From contig JAEZGS010000013.1 in the NCBI GenBank assembly GCA_023437225.1, forward strand, positions 62,001 to 126,000: a stretch of DNA of 64,000 bases, given 5' to 3'. Shown here one piece after another: positions 35,584 through 42,950 of the stretch. The stretch comes from Bacteroidota bacterium (lineage in GTDB: Bacteria > Bacteroidota > Bacteroidia > Chitinophagales > Chitinophagaceae). The notes under the pieces are model-generated. The model was not told the DNA's origin and ran no database searches. It saw only the letters and a list, made by a program, of their open reading frames with translations. The stretch's first letter is position 1; the number at the start of each line of letters is the position of its first letter. The translations under genes were made by a program, and so were the position numbers.

Positions 35584-36588
35584 ATGAGAAAGGTTTTTTG
35601 TTTTGGAGAGATATTACTGCGCATGAGTCCTGCTCTTGGTGGTGAATGGATTCGCAATGCACAGATGCCGGTTTATGTAGGCGGTGCGGAATTGAATGTT
35701 GCTACGGCATTGGCAAATTGGATTGTGCCCGTGAAGTATTGTTCGGCGATGCCGGCAAATTATTTAAGTGAAGAGATCGTTGATGAAATAAATCGAAGAA
35801 ACATTGATGCTTCCGCAATGCAATATGGCGGCAGCAGGATCGGTACTTATTATCTACCGCACGGAGTTGATCTGAAAAATGCGGGTGTGATTTATGATCG
35901 TGCACACTCTTCATTCGCGGAACTCAGACCCGGAACAATTGATTGGAAGGATCTGCTACGCGATTGTGGTTGGTTTCATTTCAGCGCTATAAGTCCGGCG
36001 TTATCGCAACAGTCGGCCGATTTATGTCTAGAAGCGCTGGAGGCCGCTTCGGGGATGGGTTTGACGATCTCTGTTGATCTCAATTACAGGTCGAAGCTTT
36101 GGAAATATGGAAGCGACCCGGTGGATGTCATGCCTCAGCTAGTTGCGAAGTGTTCTGTGATCATGGGTAATATTTGGGCTGCTGAAAGTCTGTTGGGGAT
36201 TCCGTCATCCATTCCATCGAGTGAAGGAAAAACCCGCGAAGAACTTATTGATGCAGCAAAGAAAAGTATGTTGCAATTGCATCATCGATATCCTAAGGCA
36301 ACCACGTTTGCATACACTTTCAGATTAGAAAACGAATATTGGGGAGTTATTCAGCATGGTGCGGAGTTATCTGTTTCAAAAGAGTTTGCAATTACCAACG
36401 TTATCGATAAAGTAGGAAGTGGCGATTGCTTTATGGCTGGGATCATTTACGGCCTCAAAAATCAATTCAGTGTAGAGGAAACAATTAATTACGCCTGCTC
36501 CGCTGCTGTAGGCAAATTGCAGGAGGTGGGTGATGCAACTAATCAAACGGTTGACCAGGTGAAACAGCGCTACGTGCTTGTGTCCTGA
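35584..36588 (+). CDS. kdgK: 2-keto-3-deoxygluconate kinase (PfkB family)
   Basis: A 334-residue ribokinase-fold kinase. The N-terminal FGEILLRMSP and VGGAELNVATALA, and the C-terminal VIDKVGSGDCFMAGIIYGL, are the two PfkB signatures. The second reads GSGDCF instead of the common GAGDAF but keeps the catalytic aspartate. The neighbour kduI makes 2-keto-3-deoxygluconate the likely substrate, yielding KDPG for cleavage to pyruvate and glyceraldehyde-3-phosphate. It overlaps the convergent RNA-ligase-like gene by 19 bases. Confidence 0.87.
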   Translation: MRKVFCFGEILLRMSPALGGEWIRNAQMPVYVGGAELNVATALANWIVPVKYCSAMPANYLSEEIVDEINRRNIDASAMQYGGSRIGTYYLPHGVDLKNAGVIYDRAHSSFAELRPGTIDWKDLLRDCGWFHFSAISPALSQQSADLCLEALEAASGMGLTISVDLNYRSKLWKYGSDPVDVMPQLVAKCSVIMGNIWAAESLLGIPSSIPSSEGKTREELIDAAKKSMLQLHHRYPKATTFAYTFRLENEYWGVIQHGAELSVSKEFAITNVIDKVGSGDCFMAGIIYGLKNQFSVEETINYACSAAVGKLQEVGDATNQTVDQVKQRYVLVS

Positions 36589-37115
36589 AGTTTGATGGTA
36601 TCAATCACTTTCCATCCTTCGCGTTCACTTCGTAAAATAGAAACATTGTCTGCAAGAAAGATTGCATTGTACTGTTGTGAATCGAAGTGCTTCTTTACGG
36701 CATGAAAATCCTTTCGTTCAAGATCCCGGTTTGCAATGGTGATATGTGGATGATACGGTCGCGTTTCTTTCTTAATCGGCAATGCCGCTTTAAGCATTGC
36801 ATCTTCCACATCGATCTTCAATTGTTCAAGTTGTGTTGATTTTTTGACATCGAGATATATAACCCGCGGCGCGAAATAGTTATAGTTGGTGATTTCAATA
36901 TCAAAGGCTGAGTGCTGAATGGACACCGATGCCAGCGCCTCATGCATTTGCGCTTCATTCGATGCCGATGTATTAAAAGGCGGCACCAGTGTGATATGAG
37001 CTGGCGATCGCAGCGCAACCTTGCAGCCGTACTCGTTGAACATGTATTGTTTTTGTTTCAATGCTTGTTCATTCACAAACGGAGGTGCTACAATGGCGAT
37101 AAAGTAGAGTGGCAT
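36570..37115 (-). CDS. 2'-5' RNA ligase-like 2H phosphoesterase
   Basis: A 181-residue protein of the 2H phosphoesterase superfamily. Both histidine motifs are visible: HITLVPPF near residue 41 and HPHITIANRD near 123. Such enzymes open or close 2'-5' or cyclic phosphate bonds in RNA, or act on cyclic nucleotides; the native substrate is usually unknown. Convergent with kdgK and divergent from the RibD-like gene 43 bases away. Confidence 0.88.
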   Translation of the reverse strand: MPLYFIAIVAPPFVNEQALKQKQYMFNEYGCKVALRSPAHITLVPPFNTSASNEAQMHEALASVSIQHSAFDIEITNYNYFAPRVIYLDVKKSTQLEQLKIDVEDAMLKAALPIKKETRPYHPHITIANRDLERKDFHAVKKHFDSQQYNAIFLADNVSILRSEREGWKVIDTIKLQDTST

Positions 37116-37158
37116 ATTTTAATCAATATGAACAACAATATTCAATAATTTTCATACC

Positions 37159-37854
37159 ATGAAACCGTATGTTATCTGTCATATGCTTGGGTCCGTTGAT
37201 GGACGCATCAAGCAAAATATCTGGGGACTGAGCGATCCCCACAAGTTCTTCGAAGAGCCGGCAGCAAAGATCAAAGTGGATGCATGGTTGGTTGGTCGCA
37301 TTACGATGCAGGAATTCTCCAGCAAGAAGAAGCAGGTGTTTAAAGGTCGCGCCAACGTTCCAAAAGAAGACTTCGTTGCAGAGCAACCGGCTCGCAAATT
37401 TGCAGTCGTGATCGATCCTTCGGGCAAGTGCACATGGGATACAAACATGGTCTCGACCGAACACGTGATTGAAGTACTCACCGAGAAAGTGAGCGGAAAA
37501 TACCTTGAACACCTTCGTTCAAAAAACGTATCTTATGTATTCGGTGGAAAAGACAAGCTCGATCTTGCACTGGTGCTTGAAAAACTTAATAGGCTGTTTG
37601 GCATAAAGAAAGTAAGGATCGATGGCGGTGGACATGTGAACGGATCGTTCCTCCGGGCCGGACTGATCGATGAATTCAGCCTGGTGCTTGCACCGGTTGC
37701 CGACGGTACAATTGGTTCTCCGACTGTCTTCGAAGCCGAAGAAGGTTACGGTAAGAGACGCGCTACAATCTTTAAGTTGAAGTCGGTCAAGAAGATCTAT
37801 AATGATTTCTTATGGATCCGTTACCTGGTTGACCGCGAGCGGAAGTCGCTGTAA
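37159..37854 (+). CDS. RibD C-terminal/dihydrofolate reductase-like protein
   Basis: A 231-residue reductase-fold protein. Characteristic segments are CHMLGSVDGRI at the start, DAWLVGRITMQEF, SYVFGGKDKLDLALVLEKL and RIDGGGHVNGSFLRAGLIDEFSLVLAPV, which matches the NADPH-binding and substrate-side loops of RibD-C proteins. No deaminase domain is present, so it is not a full riboflavin enzyme; the substrate is unknown. Pcm follows 34 bases later on the same strand. Confidence 0.85.
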   Translation: MKPYVICHMLGSVDGRIKQNIWGLSDPHKFFEEPAAKIKVDAWLVGRITMQEFSSKKKQVFKGRANVPKEDFVAEQPARKFAVVIDPSGKCTWDTNMVSTEHVIEVLTEKVSGKYLEHLRSKNVSYVFGGKDKLDLALVLEKLNRLFGIKKVRIDGGGHVNGSFLRAGLIDEFSLVLAPVADGTIGSPTVFEAEEGYGKRRATIFKLKSVKKIYNDFLWIRYLVDRERKSL

Positions 37855-37888
37855 CATCTTCCTGGCAAAGCTTTTTCAAATCAAGTGC

Positions 37889-38539
37889 ATGGAGCGCGAC
37901 AGTTCATATTATCACAAGCAGCGAAAAGAACTGGTCCGGCAGATTCTCATGAAGGGCATCAACGATTCTCATGTGTTGGATGCCATTGCAAATGTGCCAC
38001 GTCATCTCTTTATGGGCGAAGACCAACAGGACATTGCTTATGTCGATAAGGCTTATCCGATTGGTGAAGGACAAACCATATCGCAACCTTATACGGTTGC
38101 GTATCAATCTCAACTACTGAAAGTATCACACGGAATCAAAGTGCTTGAGATCGGCACCGGTAGCGGCTACCAGGCCGCGGTGCTCGCAACGATGGGAGCG
38201 GAGGTATTTACGATTGAACGGCAACGTGCTTTATATGCGCGCAACGAACATTTTGAGTTCCTGCGATCATTCAGCAACATTCATTTTTTTTATGGCGATG
38301 GATACGAAGGTTTACCGGATCATGCGCCGTTTGATAGAATATTGATTACCGCTGCGGCACCAAGTCCGCCGCCAAGATTACTGGATCAATTAGCCGACAA
38401 TGGTATCATGGTTTTGCCGATGGGTGAGCGCGATAAAAAACAGATCATGGTGCGCATTACCAAACAACAAGAGGGGAAGTATTATGAGGAAACCTTCGAC
38501 CAGTTTTCCTTCGTGCCGATGGTCAGAGGGACGCGTTAA
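37889..38539 (+). CDS. pcm: Protein-L-isoaspartate O-methyltransferase
   Basis: A 216-residue SAM methyltransferase that repairs damaged isoaspartyl residues in proteins. Diagnostic parts are VPRHLFMGE, GEGQTISQPYTVAYQ (the catalytic and binding loop) and the SAM motif VLEIGTGSGYQAAVLA. The ATG at 37889 is chosen because the longer frame overlaps the RibD-like gene and lacks similarity. The TAA is followed with no gap by the 8-bp word array. Confidence 0.94.
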   Translation: MERDSSYYHKQRKELVRQILMKGINDSHVLDAIANVPRHLFMGEDQQDIAYVDKAYPIGEGQTISQPYTVAYQSQLLKVSHGIKVLEIGTGSGYQAAVLATMGAEVFTIERQRALYARNEHFEFLRSFSNIHFFYGDGYEGLPDHAPFDRILITAAAPSPPPRLLDQLADNGIMVLPMGERDKKQIMVRITKQQEGKYYEETFDQFSFVPMVRGTR

Positions 38540-38623
38540 TATGCTAATGTGCTAGTTTAAGAAATGTGCTAATGTGCTAGTGTAAGAAATGTGTTAGTAT
38601 GCTAGTGTGCTAGTATGCTAGTG
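38540..38623. repeat. 8-bp RTGCTART word array, left of the four-helix-bundle gene
   Basis: Starting at the base after the Pcm stop codon, about eight 8-bp units of the form RTGCTART (GTGCTAAT, GTGCTAGT, ATGCTAGT) are interrupted twice by a TTAAGAAAT or GTAAGAAAT spacer. The stretch 38599-38623 is identical over 25 bases to 47257-47281. The inverse word family lies on the other side of the next gene. Confidence 0.85.
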
Positions 38624-38734
38624 GCCACAAAAGTTTAGACCTTTTTTGCTGTGGTTAGTCGGTGGAAATACTGCGTCAAAGTTGTGAAAATGCTTATGCT
38701 GGGATGGAGATTGCCCCGATCTTCATCGAAAAAA

Positions 38735-39088
38735 TTGAAAGAAAACACCATTGTTGAAAAGTCAAAAGCTTTTTGTGTTCGGGCCTTCAAGTTTTGCCGT
38801 GTTCTCGAAAAAGAGAAATTGTTTGTGCTTGCAAATCAATTTGCAAGATCTGCTTCCTCAATCGGCGCAAATGTATGGGAGGCACAACATTGCGAGAGCC
38901 TCGCCGACTTCATTCATAAAATGAAAATCGCTTCGAAAGAGGCATCGGAAAGCGAATATTGGCTGCACATTGCCGAGGAAATGATTGGCGATAAGTTAGA
39001 TAAGCGCCTTATCCAAGATCTTGTCGAAATAATGAAGATGCTTTCAGCAATTATCAACACCAGCAAGCGAAAGCTACATCAGCATTAG
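38735..39088 (+). CDS. Four-helix-bundle protein (TIGR02436, S23/23S-IVS type)
   Basis: A 117-residue helical protein of the family first found encoded in 23S rRNA intervening sequences. The signature is complete: KSKAFCVRAFKF, LANQFARSASSIGANVWEAQ, DFIHKMKIASKEASESEYWL and a final LSAIINTSKRK. The TTG at 38735 sits where family members start; ATGs at 38690 and 38651-frame would add unmatched residues. Not in an rRNA here. Related folds include Avd, the accessory protein of diversity-generating retroelements, but no reverse transcriptase is present. The gene is bracketed by inverted RTGCTART arrays, and the right array overlaps its stop codon. Confidence 0.87.
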   Translation: MKENTIVEKSKAFCVRAFKFCRVLEKEKLFVLANQFARSASSIGANVWEAQHCESLADFIHKMKIASKEASESEYWLHIAEEMIGDKLDKRLIQDLVEIMKMLSAIINTSKRKLHQH

Positions 39089-39133
39089 CATACTAGCACA
39101 CTAGCACACTAGCATACTCGCACACTAGCAAAT
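39083..39133. repeat. 8-bp array (inverse orientation), right of the four-helix-bundle gene
   Basis: Five 8-bp units CAYACTAG (CATACTAG, CACACTAG twice, CATACTCG, CACACTAG) preceded by CATTAG, whose TAG is the stop codon of the four-helix-bundle gene. They are the reverse complement of the left array: the left AGTATGCTAGTGTGCTAGT is matched over 19 bases on the opposite strand. Confidence 0.85.
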
Positions 39134-39164
39134 TTTGCAGTAATTTACACGTACATCAAAATCA

Positions 39165-39473
39165 ATGAATATGAATTGTCCGAATTGTAATGAAACGCTG
39201 ATGATGACTGAGCGACAGGGTGTTGAGATTGACTATTGTCCGAAGTGCCGCGGTGTATGGCTGGACAAAGGAGAGCTCGACAAGATCATTGAAAAGTCGG
39301 CAAGCCTGGAGCAGCAGCAACCATCGGATGACCGGCGTTATGAACAACCAAACAAACCGTATCCAACGCAGGGTTACGATCCTTATTATGATAAGGATCG
39401 ATACAAGCACGATCCTTATTACAAACACAAAAAGAAAAAAGGATTCCTGGGTGATCTTTTTGATTTTGATTGA
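39165..39473 (+). CDS. Zinc-ribbon protein (TFIIB-type zinc finger)
   Basis: A 102-residue protein with an N-terminal zf-TFIIB ribbon: MNCPNCNETL and YCPKCRGVWLDKGEL give the four cysteines and the WLD signature. The rest is a charged, tyrosine-rich tail (YDPYYDKDRYKHDPYY, then KHKKKKGFLGDLFDFD), probably disordered with a short amphipathic end. Function is unknown for the family. The membrane-protein gene starts 32 bases after its stop. Confidence 0.85.
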   Translation: MNMNCPNCNETLMMTERQGVEIDYCPKCRGVWLDKGELDKIIEKSASLEQQQPSDDRRYEQPNKPYPTQGYDPYYDKDRYKHDPYYKHKKKKGFLGDLFDFD

Positions 39474-39505
39474 TATTTGGGGTTGTAAACCCTAAACCCT
39501 CTTAC

Positions 39506-40156
39506 ATGTTTATTGGACATTTTGCTTTCGGCTACGCCGCGAAAGGCGTCAACCGGCAATCATCACTTGGTACAAATTTCATCGCCGCACAATTTATAGA
39601 CCTTCTATGGCCATTCCTTTTGCTCGCTGGTATAGAAAAGGTATCAATTGACCCAGGCAATACGGCATTCACTCCTTTAAGTTTTGATCACTACCCGTAC
39701 TCGCACAGTCTTCTGTTTGTTGCATTATGGGCTGCTCTTTTTGGACTGCTTTATTATATTATAAAAAAAGATCGTCGTTCTGCATTGGTATTAGCAGTTC
39801 TTGTACTAACCCACTGGTTTCTCGATCTTCTTGTGCATCGTCCCGATCTTCCGCTGACTGTGGATGAAAACCTAAAGTTCGGTCTGGGCCTTTGGAATAA
39901 CCGACTGGCAACAGTAATCCTCGAGATAACTCTGTTTGTAATTGGAATTTATATATACATGCGCTCCACCACCGCAATAGATAAGATCGGACGCATTGGC
40001 CATTGGATATTGATTGCGTTATTCCTTGCAATTTACTTTATGAACCTCGCGGGAGATCCGCCACCAAATGCAGAGGCGATCGGATATGTGGGGATGGCCC
40101 AATGGCTATTCGTTGCCTTTGCATATTGGGTTGACAAACATAGAAAGGCCGTATAA
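39506..40156 (+). CDS. Integral membrane protein, YdjM/metal-dependent hydrolase-like
   Basis: A 216-residue membrane protein with six or so helices. The start GHFAFGYAAKGV and the polar residues within membranes (DHYPYSHSLL, LTHWFLDLLVHRPDLPL) are the histidine-aspartate pattern of the YdjM/DUF457-type predicted hydrolases. The ATG at 39506 fits this pattern; the earlier in-frame start at 39470 overlaps the zinc-ribbon gene. Substrate and function unknown. Confidence 0.7.
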   Translation: MFIGHFAFGYAAKGVNRQSSLGTNFIAAQFIDLLWPFLLLAGIEKVSIDPGNTAFTPLSFDHYPYSHSLLFVALWAALFGLLYYIIKKDRRSALVLAVLVLTHWFLDLLVHRPDLPLTVDENLKFGLGLWNNRLATVILEITLFVIGIYIYMRSTTAIDKIGRIGHWILIALFLAIYFMNLAGDPPPNAEAIGYVGMAQWLFVAFAYWVDKHRKAV

Positions 40157-40167
40157 CTCTGTAACTT

Positions 40168-41127
40168 CTACACTTGTTTTTCCTTTGCCGGGGCATTTTC
40201 AATGTTCCGGTTTTTTTTCGGCAAAACTTTCTTTACAATGATGATGATCTTTTCAATAACAAATCCGAGGATCAATCCTGCAATGGCCGATGCCAGTGCT
40301 TTTGCAAGCCACGCCAACATTGGAACTCCTGCGAGGGCATGTTCCAGGTCGTGCAACAACTGGTTGGTTACAGGTATGCCGTGAGCAATGATCTCTGCAC
40401 CTACCCAAAGCATGGCCGCTGTTCCAATGATCCCAAGGACGTTCAAAAACCTGGGCATAAATTTCACAATACCCCGACCAAATCTTCTTGTAACCGGATG
40501 AAATCTATCCTGCGCGAAATGCACACCAATGTCGTCTGCTTTTACTATTAGTCCAACAAATCCATACACCGCAACAGTAATGAAAACTGCAACAGCCAGC
40601 ATCACTGCTATCTGATTCACAATTGGTTCCTCCGTTACTGTGCTGTAAGTGATGGCCATAATTTCCGCCGATAAGATAACGTCGGTTCGAACAGCACTTG
40701 TAACACGTTGCTTTTCGAGTTGTTCGGGTGTGATGACTTCAACCACTTCACTTTCCACATGCTTTTCATGTCGTACAAACATGGAATGCACTTTCTCATA
40801 ACCCTCAAAACACAGGTAAGCACCTCCCATCATGAGTATGGGCGTGATTGCCCACGGTGCAAAATACCCCAACAGTAAGGCCGCCGGACTTAAAATAAGA
40901 AGCTTATTTATGAGCGATTTCTTTGCTATACGGTAGATGATAGATAGCTCTCGTGAAGGATCCAGCCCTACAACATATTTAGGAGTAACTGCAGTATCAT
41001 CTATTACAATACCTGAAACCTTTCCCGTGGTTTTTGCAACCTGTGTTGGTACATCGTCAAGACTCGCAGCACTTGCTTTCACCAAAGCCGATATATCATC
41101 TAACAACGCAAATAATCCTGAAGCCAT
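40168..41127 (-). CDS. DUF808 family membrane protein (YedI-like)
   Basis: A 319-residue membrane protein. The DUF808 opening is unmistakable: GLFALLDDISALVKASAASLDDV, then GIVIDDTAVTPKYVVGL and ELSIIYRIAKKSLINKL, followed by about six membrane helices. E. coli YedI is a relative of unknown function. The gene follows the PAS histidine kinase by 7 bases on the same strand, so the kinase may be upstream in an operon. Confidence 0.9.
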   Translation of the reverse strand: MASGLFALLDDISALVKASAASLDDVPTQVAKTTGKVSGIVIDDTAVTPKYVVGLDPSRELSIIYRIAKKSLINKLLILSPAALLLGYFAPWAITPILMMGGAYLCFEGYEKVHSMFVRHEKHVESEVVEVITPEQLEKQRVTSAVRTDVILSAEIMAITYSTVTEEPIVNQIAVMLAVAVFITVAVYGFVGLIVKADDIGVHFAQDRFHPVTRRFGRGIVKFMPRFLNVLGIIGTAAMLWVGAEIIAHGIPVTNQLLHDLEHALAGVPMLAWLAKALASAIAGLILGFVIEKIIIIVKKVLPKKNRNIENAPAKEKQV

Positions 41128-41134
41128 AATTTAT

Positions 41135-42793
41135 TTATTCAACCGGCAAATATATCTCAAATCGTGCACCTTGGTCTAGCTTACCGTACGCACGAATAAA
41201 TCCATTGTGATTCTCAATAACTCTTTTAGCAATTGCCAGGCCTACACCTGTGCCGCTGTATCTTGACTTTCCATGCAGTCGCGTGAACATGTGAAATATC
41301 TTGTCGGCATATTCCTGTTCGAAGCCAATGCCATTGTCGCATACTTCGATTACATGATATTGGATGCCATTTTCTGCACGTAGCGTTCCACTTACCTCGA
41401 TAACAGGTGCAATGCCTTCTTTGCTATATTTAAGCGCGTTGCCGATAAGGTTTTGCAATAGCTGCTGTAATTGTCGCTTGTAACCCCGCACCACTGGAAG
41501 ATCTTTTGTTCGAATGATCGCGTTTTTCTGCTGAATATCCAGCTCAAGTTCTTCCATCACCATGCGAATTTTTTTCTCAATGTCAACATCCTCTTTTTCA
41601 AGAGGCCGTTCACTTACATGTGAATATACCAACAAGTCATCCACAAGCAATCCCATACGATTGGTTGCGCGTTCGATCTTTTCAAATGTCTCTAATTGTT
41701 GATCCATGAGGTGCTCGCTTAATTGATTTTTCAGCATGTTTACGAACACATGGATTTTGCGGATGGGCTCCTTGAGATCGTGAGATGCCGCGTGTGCAAA
41801 CTCTTCAAGGTTTTGATTGGATCGAGTTAGTTCTTCGATCTTTCGCATCAATTCGATCTGCAATTGTTTCAATCGGGTGAAATCGGTAAAGTGAATCAAA
41901 ACCTGGTTGCCAAATTTCGTTGTGCTCATCATGTTGTATATGTCCAATCCATCCACATCATAGTGGATCTCGAAAGAGTGGGGCATTCCGGTCTTATACG
42001 TATCTACAGCGAATTCAAAACTTGATGTGTGAAAGTACCCGGGAAATAATTCTCCCACGCGCTTTCCCACTAATGCATCGGGATTTTTGTTGGCATAGGC
42101 CGAATAAGCCTGGTTTGTAATAACGTAAACAAAGTCGATGATGTGGTCGTTTTCGAAAACAGGTTCGATGACTTGCAACGGTTCTTTGAATATATCTATG
42201 ACTGTTTGCAGGTATTTGTTTGATCGCTGCAATTCATTCTTTGCTTCTTCCAGTTCAACAGTTCTTTCCGAAACGATCTGCTCTATATTTTTCTTTGCAT
42301 GAACGCGTTCGGTGGTTTCCATACAGGTGACAAGTACTCCGCAGATGGTTGCGTCGTCTCCGTAAGCAGGACTGTAACTGAAAGTCCAGTACACTTCTTC
42401 AATTTCTCCATTGCGAAAGATGGGAATGCGCTGATCTTCCCGCCATGTGGCGCGTCCATGATCGATCGCATCCCTGATCATTGGATGGATGACGTCCCAT
42501 ATTTCTGACCAGACTTCTTTTGCTGGTTTCCCAATGGCAGGATGTTTTCCTGCGACACCAAGGCTGGGTCGATATGCATCATTATAGAAACAGGTAAGCT
42601 CATCACCCCAAAAAAGAAACATGGGAAATGATGAGTGCAGCATATTTCCAAGTGTTATGATCAGGCTTTGAGGCCACCGCTTTATAGGCCCCAGGCGGGA
42701 AGAAGACCAATCGTGCTGCAATATGTGTTCACTCATTTCGCCACCGCCTTCCAGGAAGCGATATGATACCGGTTTGATGAAATTGCTTTTCAA
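41135..42793 (-). CDS. PAS domain sensor histidine kinase
   Basis: A 552-residue kinase with no membrane segment. Two PAS-type domains fill the first ~310 residues (FPMFLFWGDELTCFYNDAYRP and VYVITNQAYSAYANKNPDALVGKRV). A HisKA segment has the phospho-histidine in HAASHDLKEPIRK near residue 335. The ATPase domain has LIGNALKYSKEG (N-box), EVCDNGIGFEQEYADKIF and RYSGTGVGLAIAKRV (G-boxes). No receiver domain or adjacent response regulator is visible, so it is an orphan whose partner lies elsewhere. It senses a soluble signal in the cytoplasm (inference). Confidence 0.9.
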   Translation of the reverse strand: MKSNFIKPVSYRFLEGGGEMSEHILQHDWSSSRLGPIKRWPQSLIITLGNMLHSSFPMFLFWGDELTCFYNDAYRPSLGVAGKHPAIGKPAKEVWSEIWDVIHPMIRDAIDHGRATWREDQRIPIFRNGEIEEVYWTFSYSPAYGDDATICGVLVTCMETTERVHAKKNIEQIVSERTVELEEAKNELQRSNKYLQTVIDIFKEPLQVIEPVFENDHIIDFVYVITNQAYSAYANKNPDALVGKRVGELFPGYFHTSSFEFAVDTYKTGMPHSFEIHYDVDGLDIYNMMSTTKFGNQVLIHFTDFTRLKQLQIELMRKIEELTRSNQNLEEFAHAASHDLKEPIRKIHVFVNMLKNQLSEHLMDQQLETFEKIERATNRMGLLVDDLLVYSHVSERPLEKEDVDIEKKIRMVMEELELDIQQKNAIIRTKDLPVVRGYKRQLQQLLQNLIGNALKYSKEGIAPVIEVSGTLRAENGIQYHVIEVCDNGIGFEQEYADKIFHMFTRLHGKSRYSGTGVGLAIAKRVIENHNGFIRAYGKLDQGARFEIYLPVE

Positions 42794-42950
42794 TTTTAGA
42801 AGGTTGCTACAAAGGTATAATTATAGGCACTTTATCCCATATGAAGTAACCTGGTTAAGAAATTTTGGCGGATGTTACTATCTTCAGACATGGAAATAAG
42901 TTTATATCTATGTCTGTTTATTTAAAAGGGAGCGGGGTTGCGAGTAGCAT

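Noticed and set aside
36570..36588. Two convergent gene pairs with identical 19-base overlaps (also 15762-15780) as a shared signal
   Set aside because: The overlapping sequences differ; the same length is most likely coincidence.
38540..39133. The word arrays as a CRISPR array
   Set aside because: The unit is 8 bp, without unique spacers of constant length and without cas genes.
42885..42916. Hairpin CAGACAT / ATGTCTG followed by TTTATTT as a terminator
   Set aside because: It has the right form only on the plus strand, where no gene precedes it; the stem is AT-rich and only 7 bp, so chance is likely.
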